64,000 bases of DNA, from the NCBI GenBank assembly GCA_963739985.1, contig CAVUCE010000007.1:62001-126000 (forward strand), written 5' to 3'. This document shows, in pieces, positions 26,443 through 35,187 of this stretch. The notes below the pieces were generated by a model. It was not told the origin of the DNA. It did not search any database and saw nothing but the letters and a program-made list of their open reading frames with translations. The translations under genes and the position numbers were made by a program. Position 1 is the first letter of the stretch; each line of letters begins with the position of its first letter. Source of the DNA: CAVUCE01 sp963739985. GTDB taxonomy: Bacteria > Bacteroidota > Ignavibacteria > Ignavibacteriales > Ignavibacteriaceae.

Positions 26443-28062
26443 ATGATTGAGTTAATACAAAATACTCTTGAACTTCTCCTAAAGCTAACCGGCAGTAAAA
26501 CCGGATATTTGCTCAATCTTTGTGACAAATCTTATGAAATTATAACTTTCGTAGGAGAGCAAACCGAAAACACAGATGAACTTTTCAGTTCTATCCTTTC
26601 ATTATATTCAAAAAAACAGTTATCAGAAAAAATTTTAGGTGAACAAGACTCTTCCATAAATTTTCTGAAAAAAAATAAATTAGAATCTCTGACACTCAAG
26701 GAAATAAAAATTAAAGAAAGTGAAGATAGTGACTTTTACATCTTATTGCTTTCAGATAATAAAGTTAATTCCGCAAAGTCTCCGGATTCCTTAAACGAAT
26801 TCATTCTTAATAAAATTACCGGCCAGCTAGAGAAAGTTTTAAATTATAAAAAATTAAATAATAAATTTGAGGATTCAAACAATTGGGCAGATTACACTCT
26901 AACTTCTTTATATAATGAGAAAGAAAAGTTAAATCTAGTTTTCGAATCTTGTGACGACTTTGCATTTGTACTGGACAGATATGGTTGCTTTGTAAAAGTA
27001 AATTCCTTTGGTGTCACCAACTTAGATTTTCAAATAAATGAACTGCTCGGCAAACATTTTATGGACATTGTCGCTTCTCGCGATAAACAGGCCGCATCGG
27101 AAGCATTTCAAAAAGTTTTACATTCCGGGCAATTTGAATCAATTGAGATTAAATTAATTGGGAAATATGGCAATGAATTGGTTTGCGTCGTAAATGCGGA
27201 ACCTATTATTGAAGATGATAAGATTATAAATTTGGTCGGTTTAGCTAAAGATGTTACACAACTGCGTCAATATGAAGCTCAAATTGAGAAAATAGAAATT
27301 CAACTAATCGAAGCGAAAAGGTTAATATCAATTGAGCGCTCGAGATCAAAACAACAAAAATCATTTTTAGAGGAGTTGAATAGATTAAAAAGTGAGTTTA
27401 TTTCTAACATTTCTCATGAACTAAGGACACCCTTAGCTTCAATTATAGGTTTTTCGGAAACTATTCTTTCTGATTCTGAAATGCCTAAAGATATGCAAAA
27501 AGAGTTTAACCAAATAATTTTTAACGAAGGCAAGCGATTAGCCAAACTTGTTGATGATGTTTTGGATGTTACCAGATTTGAACGCGGTAAATTGGAACTC
27601 GATAAAACAGAATTTGATATTATTGAAGTTCTTGGGGAAATAATAGAAACCAATAAGCCTGCCGCTGATAAACGTAACATAACAATGACAATAGACATGC
27701 CTCGGGAAGAAGTGATTCTTATTGCTGATAAAAGTAGGATTGAAAAAGTATTTGATGGATTGCTGAACAACGCTGTTAAGTTTACAGGGGAAGGCGGTAG
27801 AATTACCGTTAGTGCTCAAAATATATTTAAAGAATTTGAAGTTATTATAAGTGATACCGGAATTGGAATTCCTAAAAAAGACCTTGAGCATATTTTTGAC
27901 AAATTTTATCGTGTAAGCAGACCCGGTACTGAAATTCCAGGCACCGGCTTGGGCTTGGTTTTTGTTAAACAAATTGTAGATTTACATAAGGGATTTATCT
28001 CCGTTCAAAGTGAAATGAATAGCGGCACAACCTTCATCGTAAAGTTGCCAAGGGAAAATTGA
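26443..28062 (+). CDS. PAS-domain sensor histidine kinase
   Basis: 539 residues, no membrane helix, so cytoplasmic. Residues 1-140 look like a divergent GAF-type sensor. A PAS domain covers about 165-285 (FESCDDFAFVLDRYGCFVKVN), then a short coiled coil, HisKA with H325 in ISHELRTPLASIIGF, and HATPase with NNAVKFTGEGG, DTGIGIP and GTGLGLVFVKQIV. It autophosphorylates His325 and most likely passes phosphate to the adjacent sigma-54 regulator 24 bp downstream. The REC-REC-PP2C protein of the same cluster is a second possible partner. Confidence 0.93.
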   Translation: MIELIQNTLELLLKLTGSKTGYLLNLCDKSYEIITFVGEQTENTDELFSSILSLYSKKQLSEKILGEQDSSINFLKKNKLESLTLKEIKIKESEDSDFYILLLSDNKVNSAKSPDSLNEFILNKITGQLEKVLNYKKLNNKFEDSNNWADYTLTSLYNEKEKLNLVFESCDDFAFVLDRYGCFVKVNSFGVTNLDFQINELLGKHFMDIVASRDKQAASEAFQKVLHSGQFESIEIKLIGKYGNELVCVVNAEPIIEDDKIINLVGLAKDVTQLRQYEAQIEKIEIQLIEAKRLISIERSRSKQQKSFLEELNRLKSEFISNISHELRTPLASIIGFSETILSDSEMPKDMQKEFNQIIFNEGKRLAKLVDDVLDVTRFERGKLELDKTEFDIIEVLGEIIETNKPAADKRNITMTIDMPREEVILIADKSRIEKVFDGLLNNAVKFTGEGGRITVSAQNIFKEFEVIISDTGIGIPKKDLEHIFDKFYRVSRPGTEIPGTGLGLVFVKQIVDLHKGFISVQSEMNSGTTFIVKLPREN

Positions 28063-28086
28063 GTAAAACAAAACGAAGGATTAATA

Positions 28087-29472
28087 GTGAATAAATTAGT
28101 TTTCATTGTCGACGATGAACAAGCTATATCAAAACTTTTATCTTATTGGGTAAAAGATAAGTGGAAGTACGATGTAGAAGTTTTCGGTAACGGCGAAGAT
28201 ATGTTGCGCCGTCTTGGACAAAAACCAGACTTAGTTTTGCTTGATATTATGTTGCCCGGATTGGATGGAATTGAAACTTTAAAACGTGTTAAACAAGTTG
28301 ATGATAATCTTCCGGTAATTATGCTTTCTGCGCAGGGAAGTATAGAAGTTGCAGTTGAGGCTTTAAGATTTGGCGCTTTCGATTATTTCCCAAAGCCGAT
28401 CGATATGCAGAGACTTGAACCGTCAATTAAAAACGCGATTAAAGGTTATGACCTTACTAAAGAACTGGAAAATCTTAGAGAAAATGTACAGCGGGAATAT
28501 CGGTTCGATAATATTATTTCCGCCGATGGAAAAATGCAGGACGTTTTCAAATTAGTGTCCAAAGTATTGAACAACGATATTACAGTTTTAATTCACGGCG
28601 AAAGCGGAACAGGTAAGGAACTGATTGCTCGTGCGGTTCATTATAACGGTAAAAGAAAAGATAGACCTTTTATAGTAGTTAATTGTGCTTCTATTCCAAG
28701 AGAGTTACTTGAAAGTGAACTATTCGGACATGAAAAAGGTTCATTTACAGGTGCGCATCAGAGAAAAATTGGTAAGTTTGAACTTGCTAACGGAGGAACA
28801 TTGTTCCTTGATGAAGTTGGTGAATTGGAAATGCTTTTACAGGCTAAGTTGTTAAGAGTTATTCAGGAAAAGGAATTTGAGAGAGTTGGAGGCACTGAAT
28901 TAATTAAAACTGATGTAAGAATTATCTCGGCTACAAATCGCGATCTTAAAACTGCGGTGGAAGAAAAAGAGTTTAGAGAAGATCTTTACTATCGATTAAA
29001 TTCGTTTCCTATTTATATTCCGCCACTTAGACAGAGAAAAGGTGATATCCTTGTTTTGGCAGAACATTTCCTTGAAACGTTTAATAAAAAACTTGAGAAA
29101 AATAGTAAAGGTTTTTCTAAGAAAGCGCTAAAACTTGTGTACGATTATCAATGGCCGGGTAATATTAGGGAAATGGAAAATACTGTAGAAAGATGTTTGA
29201 TTATATCCGAAAGAGATATAATTGACGTTGATGATTTACCGGCTCATATTAAAAATGCGGATGGCGTTAGTACCGGTGATATTTCCGGTGCGCTATTTTC
29301 TGATGATAGTATTGTTCCTTTTGAAAAACTTAAGGAAGAAGCTATTAGGCACGCATTAAAAGTAACGAATGGGAATATTGTTGAAGCCGCAAAAAAACTT
29401 CAACTTGGCCGTGCTACCATTTATAGATTAATGGAAAAATACAATATAGAAAATCGCGCAAGCGAGTCTTAA
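28087..29472 (+). CDS. NtrC-family sigma-54-dependent response regulator
   Basis: 461 residues. Receiver domain with D53 (VLLDIMLPG). AAA+ sigma-54 interaction domain with GESGTGKE, GSFTGAHQ, GGTLFLDEVGELE and GNIREMEN. C-terminal Fis helix-turn-helix (NIVEAAKKLQLGRATIYRLMEKY). The start is GTG at 28087 with GAAGGA about 8 bases upstream. Cognate kinase is the preceding gene. Targets are unknown; no convincing -24/-12 site was found in the operon itself. Confidence 0.95.
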   Translation: MNKLVFIVDDEQAISKLLSYWVKDKWKYDVEVFGNGEDMLRRLGQKPDLVLLDIMLPGLDGIETLKRVKQVDDNLPVIMLSAQGSIEVAVEALRFGAFDYFPKPIDMQRLEPSIKNAIKGYDLTKELENLRENVQREYRFDNIISADGKMQDVFKLVSKVLNNDITVLIHGESGTGKELIARAVHYNGKRKDRPFIVVNCASIPRELLESELFGHEKGSFTGAHQRKIGKFELANGGTLFLDEVGELEMLLQAKLLRVIQEKEFERVGGTELIKTDVRIISATNRDLKTAVEEKEFREDLYYRLNSFPIYIPPLRQRKGDILVLAEHFLETFNKKLEKNSKGFSKKALKLVYDYQWPGNIREMENTVERCLIISERDIIDVDDLPAHIKNADGVSTGDISGALFSDDSIVPFEKLKEEAIRHALKVTNGNIVEAAKKLQLGRATIYRLMEKYNIENRASES

Positions 29473-29501
29473 TTTTCTAATAAATTTTTAGGTTGTGACA
29501 T

Positions 29502-29840
29502 ATGGACTTTATAAAAGAAACTCTCGGTGATATAATAGTTGAAGTAGTTAATTTAACTAGAGCTACTCTAAAAGAAGCTGAAGAGTTTAAGCAAACCCTG
29601 GCACAAGATATTGATATGGGAGCCAGAAAGATAGTTGTAGATTTAACTGAGTGCGAATTTATAGACTCAACTTTTTTGGGTGCATTAGTTGTATCACTTA
29701 AAAAAATTACAAGTCTTGGCGGCGACTTAAGATTAGTCGGTTTTCAGCCTGCAGTTCATTCAATGTTCGAATTAACCAGGATGTACCGGGTTTTTGAAGC
29801 ATTTAAAACAAAAGAAGAAGCCATAAACAGTTTCAAATAA
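29502..29840 (+). CDS. STAS domain anti-anti-sigma factor-like protein
   Basis: 112 residues, a single STAS domain. The conserved loop CEFIDSTFLGALV has Ser56-Thr57 where SpoIIAA/RsbV have the phosphorylated Ser (DSSGLG). KIVVDLTECEFID and LRLVGFQPAVHSMFELTRM are typical strands and helices. In partner switching such proteins bind an anti-sigma kinase when unphosphorylated and are reset by a PP2C phosphatase. The PP2C partner is the next gene, 38 bp downstream; no RsbW-like kinase gene is visible in the window. Confidence 0.9.
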   Translation: MDFIKETLGDIIVEVVNLTRATLKEAEEFKQTLAQDIDMGARKIVVDLTECEFIDSTFLGALVVSLKKITSLGGDLRLVGFQPAVHSMFELTRMYRVFEAFKTKEEAINSFK

Positions 29841-29878
29841 AAGCTCGAAATCTTAGATTCGATGCATATTAGTATTTT

Positions 29879-31444
29879 ATGTTAAAAAACGAAAAAAAAT
29901 CAATCCTAATAGTTGACGATGATCTTACGATAAGAAAACTTTTAAGTCATCACTTAGTAAAAAACGAGTATGATGTTTTGGAAGCCAGTGAACCCGAATT
30001 AGCTTTTGATTATCTAGCTCAGAAAAAGGTTGACCTTGTTCTTTGTGACGTAACAATGGATGGAATGGATGGTTTCACTTTTTGCCGTAAAGTGCGCGAA
30101 AATGAAAATTATAGAGGACTTCCTTTCGTTTTTGTTACGGCTAAAAATTCTATGGAAGATAAATCGAAGGCGCTTGAAGCAGGCGGTGACGATATTATTA
30201 CAAAGCCTTTCGACGTGGAAGAACTAATCTTAAAGGTTCAATCCTTACTTCGCAGATCGGATATTTACAAGGTTTATGGTGCAAAGAAAAATCTTGAAGA
30301 ATCTTTCAGGCAAAAACCTGCCAAAATTTTACTTGTTGACGATGATCTTTCACTTGCAAAATTATTTCAATATAATTTAACTAAAGCCGGTTTTGAATGC
30401 ATGATTGCAGGCGGTCCGGAGCAGGGAATTAAGATTGCAAAAGGTGAGTTGCCGGATATTATTGTTTCTGATATTATGATGCCTGATATTGATGGATTTC
30501 AGTTTAGAAAAATGCTTCTTGCTGACTCTGAGTTAAAATCTATTCCGTTTATTTTTCTTACTGCAAAAGGTGAGGAAGATGATATTCTTGATGGATACGA
30601 TTTAGGCATTGCTGATTATGTACTTAAAACCGCCGGCCCTCGTGTTGTAGTTGCAAAAGTAAGTGCGATAATTAAAAGTCTGGGTAAAGAAAGACAAAAA
30701 ATTGTAAGTGAGTTACATACCGCGGCAAATTCACTTCGCGCAAAAGTTGTACCTGATAACTCTCCTGATTTTTCAGGCTTTAAGATTAATCATTGGCATC
30801 AGCCATTCCAGGGAATTCCGGGTGGTGATTTTATAGACTATTTTTCATTAAACGAAGATAATTTTGCCGTTGTACTTGGAGACGTTATGGGCAAAAAATG
30901 GGGAGCGTGGTATTTTGCGTTCGCTTATGCAGGTTATGTGCGGAGTGCAATTAGGGTTGTTTTGCAAACCGCAAAAGAATTTACTCCAAGTGAAATTTTA
31001 CAGCAAGTGAATAAATCTGTTTACGAAGATGCTAAAATTTCAGAAGTATTTGCCACCTTATCCATTGTAATATTGAATAATAAAACAAAAATTTTAAAGT
31101 ATTCCGGTGCTGGTGATTTACCAATAATTTATAGAAATAATTCTACCGGTGAAGTAAGTAAATTACAATCGAAAGGATTATTACTTGGTTTTGCTTCCCA
31201 GGGAAATTATCGTGATTCAACAATTCAACTGGAATCGGGTGACTCTGTTTTTCTTATAACTGATGGAATAATTGAATCTAGAAATTCAGACGGTAAACAA
31301 TTTGGCTCAGAAAGATTAAATAAAGTTATCTCAGAGATTAGTGCAGGTGAAGATCTAGTTGAAGGCATTAAATCAAAATTCATTGAATTTACATCTGAAA
31401 AATTTGAGGATGATATTAGTCTTATCTCGGTTAAGTGCTTATAA
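29879..31444 (+). CDS. double-receiver PP2C/SpoIIE-type serine phosphatase
   Basis: 521 residues. REC1 (about 8-125) has VDDD and acceptor D57. REC2 (about 150-265) has VDDD and acceptor D198 in IVSDIMMP; the conserved Lys250 is followed by Thr rather than Pro. The C-terminal domain (about 285-521) is SpoIIE-like PP2C: NHWHQPFQGIPGGDFIDYF, FAVVLGDVMGKKWGAW, YSGAGDLPIIYR and FLITDGIIESRNSDG, with the metal-binding Asp/Gly residues. Phosphorylation of two receivers can tune dephosphorylation of the STAS protein encoded just upstream. This resembles RsbU/RssB-type output with two inputs. Confidence 0.93.
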   Translation: MLKNEKKSILIVDDDLTIRKLLSHHLVKNEYDVLEASEPELAFDYLAQKKVDLVLCDVTMDGMDGFTFCRKVRENENYRGLPFVFVTAKNSMEDKSKALEAGGDDIITKPFDVEELILKVQSLLRRSDIYKVYGAKKNLEESFRQKPAKILLVDDDLSLAKLFQYNLTKAGFECMIAGGPEQGIKIAKGELPDIIVSDIMMPDIDGFQFRKMLLADSELKSIPFIFLTAKGEEDDILDGYDLGIADYVLKTAGPRVVVAKVSAIIKSLGKERQKIVSELHTAANSLRAKVVPDNSPDFSGFKINHWHQPFQGIPGGDFIDYFSLNEDNFAVVLGDVMGKKWGAWYFAFAYAGYVRSAIRVVLQTAKEFTPSEILQQVNKSVYEDAKISEVFATLSIVILNNKTKILKYSGAGDLPIIYRNNSTGEVSKLQSKGLLLGFASQGNYRDSTIQLESGDSVFLITDGIIESRNSDGKQFGSERLNKVISEISAGEDLVEGIKSKFIEFTSEKFEDDISLISVKCL

Positions 31445-31615
31445 GAATAGATGCCCACTATCAATATGTGCTTCATATCAAAGAATAATAAAAAATTCTA
31501 CCTTAGTTTTCCGAAAATTTTATTTTTTACACTATTAATAGTTTTTAGTCTATATTATTTATAACGATTTGATAGTTAAAAGTTTCGCTTACCAATTTCT
31601 ACGAATGGGGGTTCG

Positions 31616-31894
31616 ATGAAAGGTGTTGTAGTTACTAAGATTTCTGCTTCAAGAAGATCCGGAAGGCTGAAGCGAGTTTTAGTAAACTTTATTTTTTTGC
31701 CAATTAGATCAGGGTTGTGGGGTTTTTCCGCTTTTTTTACAATTCTACTAATTTCCAAGTATTTAGGATACTCTCTCGGAACACTAAAAACATTTAATGT
31801 TGATATTCAGGATATCTATTTATCAATGTTAGGTTTTGTATTAGTGTTTTTAATAAAGGTTTTGGAGAATTTTAATGATAGGGAAGAAAGTTGA
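31616..31894 (+). CDS. small membrane protein, unknown function
   Basis: 92 residues with a basic N-terminus (KISASRRSGRLKRV) and two hydrophobic segments (about 37-55 and 68-82: GLWGFSAFFTILLISKYLG and YLSMLGFVLVFLIKVL). ATG is preceded by GGGGG at a suitable distance, supporting the start. It lies 171 bp after the phosphatase and ends just before a hairpin. It may belong to the signalling cluster or be independent. No family recognised. Confidence 0.6.
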   Translation: MKGVVVTKISASRRSGRLKRVLVNFIFLPIRSGLWGFSAFFTILLISKYLGYSLGTLKTFNVDIQDIYLSMLGFVLVFLIKVLENFNDREES

Positions 31895-31895
31895 G

Positions 31896-31928
31896 AAAGC
31901 CGCTGCAAAATAGAAAGCAGACGGCTTT
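31896..31928. terminator. hairpin between convergent genes
   Basis: Stem AAAGCCG-CTGC / GCAG-a-CGGCTTT (31896-31906 and 31917-31928) between the small membrane protein gene and prfA, which end 1 bp and 17 bp away. The U-tract is weak on both strands, so efficiency is uncertain. Confidence 0.55.
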
Positions 31929-31945
31929 GTTATAATATTTTTCAG

Positions 31946-33025
31946 TTAAACTTCATCGCTAGTTTGAAGTTTTTCTGCTCTATCCGCAAGTTTCAGTTGT
32001 TCAATTAATTCTTTCAGATCACCTTCTATTATGTTTGAGAGATTGTATAATGTTAAACCAATTCGGTGATCTGTAATTCTATTTTGAGGAAAATTGTAAG
32101 TTCTAATTTTATCACTTCTATCGCCGCTTCTAACCATTGTTTTTCTTTGTGCAGAAATCTCTGCAGATTGTTCTTTTAGTTTTTGGTCGTACAATCTGGC
32201 TCTAAGCACTTTCATTGCTTTATGCCTGTTTTTTAGCTGCGATCTTTCATCCTGGCATTGAACTACAATTCCTGAAGGTATATGAGTAATTCTCACAGCG
32301 GTTTCAACTTTGTTAACATTCTGTCCGCCGGCACCGCCGGATCTATAAATATCAATTCTTAAATCATTAGGATTTATATCAACTTGCACATCTTCAACTT
32401 CAGGCAGAACAGCTATAGATGCTGCCGAAGTATGAACCCTTCCGCTGGCTTCAGTAGCCGGAACTCTCTGTACTCTATGAACGCCGCTCTCAAATTTTAA
32501 TTCACTAAAAACATTTTCTCCGTGAATTGAAAAAATAACTTCTTTTATTCCGCCAAGACCTGTATCGTTAAGATCTACAATTTCAATATTCCAACCTTTA
32601 ATTTCAGCGTAACGAGAATACATCCTATATAAATCACCGGCAAATAAAGCGGCTTCTTCACCACCGGTTCCTGCCCTTATTTCCATGATAATGTCTTTAT
32701 TATCATTAGGATCTTTAGGCAAAAGTAAAATTTTAATTTGTTCTTCTAGTTTATCACGCTCTTCTTTTAAGTCATCCAATTCAACTTCGGCGAGCTCAGC
32801 TAATTCTTTATCAGTTCCCGAATCAATTATTTCTTTGTTCCCTTTAATGTTCTTCAAAATTTGGGAATACTTATCATAAACGTCGATAATCTCTGTTAGA
32901 TCACTTCTTTCACGACTTAAACTAACCATTTTATCTCGGTCATTCATGAAACTAGGATCGGCTAACTGTTGATTAATGTGATCAAAGCGCTCTTTAATTT
33001 TGTTTAATTTATCTATTAATTCCAT
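31946..33025 (-). CDS. prfA: peptide chain release factor 1
   Basis: 359 residues, the family length. The peptidyl-tRNA hydrolysis motif is seen in YRSGGAGGQNVNKVETAVRI. The stop-codon recognition region is RVPATEASGRVHTSAASIAV, with the PxT-type PAT tripeptide of RF1. Terminates translation at UAA and UAG. The start ATG at 33025 sits about 23 bp from a TATATTTG element on the same strand. Confidence 0.98.
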   Translation of the reverse strand: MELIDKLNKIKERFDHINQQLADPSFMNDRDKMVSLSRERSDLTEIIDVYDKYSQILKNIKGNKEIIDSGTDKELAELAEVELDDLKEERDKLEEQIKILLLPKDPNDNKDIIMEIRAGTGGEEAALFAGDLYRMYSRYAEIKGWNIEIVDLNDTGLGGIKEVIFSIHGENVFSELKFESGVHRVQRVPATEASGRVHTSAASIAVLPEVEDVQVDINPNDLRIDIYRSGGAGGQNVNKVETAVRITHIPSGIVVQCQDERSQLKNRHKAMKVLRARLYDQKLKEQSAEISAQRKTMVRSGDRSDKIRTYNFPQNRITDHRIGLTLYNLSNIIEGDLKELIEQLKLADRAEKLQTSDEV

Positions 33026-33047
33026 TTTTTCTCAATGATTTGGAATG

Positions 33048-33055
33048 CAAATATA
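33048..33055 (-). promoter_or_regulatory. putative -7 promoter element for prfA
   Basis: Read on the minus strand this is TATATTTG, the Bacteroidota TAnnTTTG box, 23 bp before the prfA start. The expected TTG at -33 is not clear. Confidence 0.35.
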
Positions 33056-33153
33056 CTAAAGAAAGCTTTGAAATTCTAAGCAGATTTTTTTCAAAACATT
33101 TATTTGGTTAATTGATATGTTTTATTCAACAAGGTAGATAATTGTATTGTAAC

Positions 33154-33178
33154 TGCCGGGATAGTAATTATCCCGGCA
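33154..33178 (-). terminator. strong hairpin after M61 peptidase gene
   Basis: Ten-base perfect stem TGCCGGGATA / TATCCCGGCA with a 5-base loop, 13 bp after the M61 stop on the minus strand. No T-run follows, so it may act as a 3'-end stabiliser rather than a classical terminator. Confidence 0.55.
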
Positions 33179-33190
33179 ACATTATAATTA

Positions 33191-34975
33191 TTATAGATTT
33201 TTTAGCCAAGCTTTTCTTAGCATTAATTGTTTTTCGGTCGGATTGGGATCGACTGTAAATATATCCTTAGTTCTTGATGGTCCAATTGTTAATTTTACCT
33301 CAACTTCTTTATTGTCTCTGTTTAAGGTCATATTTACATTATCTCCAATTTTTAGCTGATGTAACATTCCAAAAATTGAGCGCATATTTTGAATTGTCAA
33401 AGTTTTGCCATTAACCTTTTCGATCACATCCCCGGCTTTTACGAGACCAATATTTTTTGAGTCTTGTGAAACTCCAGCCGCGACAAGGTTTTTTCCGTTA
33501 TATGCAAAAGATATTCCGAGAACAGCTTTTGAAGAATCCAAGTCGCCGAGTTTTTGATAATCAATCCCCAGCAAATGATAATATTTATCATACGGAAGTG
33601 CTTCAGTACCTTTAACATATTTATCAAAAAAATCGCCTATTTCCTGAAATGTCATTTTAGTAAAATCATTAAAAAAGTTTTCTTCACTAAATGATTTCTT
33701 AGGTCCGTAAATTTTTGAAAGTTTATTAATAACTTCTCTAAGTCCCATCTTCCCATTTGAAAGCTCTAACAGTTTAATGTCGAGGAGTCCGGCAACTAAA
33801 GCGCCCTTCATATAAATGTTTGGATACTGGCTCTGTAGTTCAGTCGAATGAGTGCCCAGGTAGGTTAGACTTATACTTTTATCGAAATTTTCCGAAATAT
33901 TTACTTTTCGTTGAAGCACCTTTAAATAATCAGGTAATGAAATTAAATTTCCCCTAAGTTCCAAAATGTTAGCGGCCCATTCTGTAACCCCTTCATAGAG
34001 CCATAAATGCCTGGACATATTAGGATGTACAAAATTAAACTTAGAAATTAATTCACTATGAATATTTAGTGGTGTAACTATATGAAAAAACTCATGCGCT
34101 ACAGTTTTTCTGATATCGCTGACGAATTTTGGAGAAAGCGAGTCCTCCCTATAGATGTATTCAGAGCTGTATGAATGTTCCCACGCACCGGCGGTATATT
34201 TTTCAAAATGAAATAAGAATGTATAATGATTAACCGGCAATCCATTCATAAACTTACTTTCAGCATTAAGAACATCTTTTAAAGATTTTACTAAGTCGTC
34301 TGATTTTACAATTCCGTTTTTCGAGTATGTAAATAGATCAATCTTAGAGTTTCCAACATTTAAACTGGATTGAGTTAAGTTGCCTAGTAATATTGGCGAA
34401 TCAACAATTTTGTCATACGTATCAGCTTCGTAATAACCATCTTTGTCCAAAGTAAGCGCCGTACCTACAAGCCATGTTTTAGGATAATCCAATTTTACCT
34501 CAATAGGGTAAGATTGCATTCCTTTGAAATAGCCGAAAACACATTGTCCGTTTATTAAAACATTATCTTTTTCAATACTTGATCCGCACATCAAATAAAT
34601 TCTATTGCTATCAACCGGTGTATCCCAGGTATCTTCAACATCATAAACAATTTTGTTTACACTTGTAGGATCGGAAATGGTCCATTCATTTAAAGATGAA
34701 TGAGTTGTAGATATTTCATTTTCATTTTTATCAAAGGCCTTAAATGATTTTACATATCTTCCAATATCCATTTCTTCGTATGTACCCGGTGCTGTGGATG
34801 CAAATTGATAAACATTATTGTCCTGGCTTAAATCTTTTGGATATAAGACAACATGGAAAACATCATCGGTTCTATTATTTAGGTTTATATAGAACTTTTG
34901 TTGGGCAAATACTGTTGTGGTGAGTGAAATTACAAAAATGGCTAACGAAAAAGTTTTTAACAAGCTTTTGCTCAT
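33191..34975 (-). CDS. M61 family metallopeptidase with PDZ domain
   Basis: 594 residues with signal peptide (LLKTFSLAIFVISLTTTVFAQ). An N-terminal beta domain precedes the zinc site HEFFHIVTPLN (H294-E295...H298) and GVTEWAANILELRG holding the third ligand Glu. A PDZ domain near residues 500-570 contains VKAGDVIEKVNGKTLT. M61 peptidases are glycyl aminopeptidase-like enzymes of the envelope. HExxH is intact, so the enzyme should be active. Single-gene unit with a hairpin downstream. Confidence 0.93.
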   Translation of the reverse strand: MSKSLLKTFSLAIFVISLTTTVFAQQKFYINLNNRTDDVFHVVLYPKDLSQDNNVYQFASTAPGTYEEMDIGRYVKSFKAFDKNENEISTTHSSLNEWTISDPTSVNKIVYDVEDTWDTPVDSNRIYLMCGSSIEKDNVLINGQCVFGYFKGMQSYPIEVKLDYPKTWLVGTALTLDKDGYYEADTYDKIVDSPILLGNLTQSSLNVGNSKIDLFTYSKNGIVKSDDLVKSLKDVLNAESKFMNGLPVNHYTFLFHFEKYTAGAWEHSYSSEYIYREDSLSPKFVSDIRKTVAHEFFHIVTPLNIHSELISKFNFVHPNMSRHLWLYEGVTEWAANILELRGNLISLPDYLKVLQRKVNISENFDKSISLTYLGTHSTELQSQYPNIYMKGALVAGLLDIKLLELSNGKMGLREVINKLSKIYGPKKSFSEENFFNDFTKMTFQEIGDFFDKYVKGTEALPYDKYYHLLGIDYQKLGDLDSSKAVLGISFAYNGKNLVAAGVSQDSKNIGLVKAGDVIEKVNGKTLTIQNMRSIFGMLHQLKIGDNVNMTLNRDNKEVEVKLTIGPSRTKDIFTVDPNPTEKQLMLRKAWLKNL

Positions 34976-35187
34976 AAATCTTCCTTTGAATTATTAAAAC
35001 AAAGTAAGATAAAAGTTATTTTATATCGTATGGTAATAAATTTAGCGAATGGAGTAAATCAGTGATAAACGGTATATCGAAGGTATCTTGAATTCAGTTA
35101 ATTAGAATTTTGAGAAGATTTTTACACTGCAACCAGTTAATTAATTTGTTAAATTAATTGTTATATTTTTAATGAATATGTGAGTAA

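Noticed and set aside
31576..31758. Minus-strand open frame over the small membrane protein
   Set aside because: The plus-strand frame has a strong ribosome binding site and clear membrane topology; this one is a shadow.
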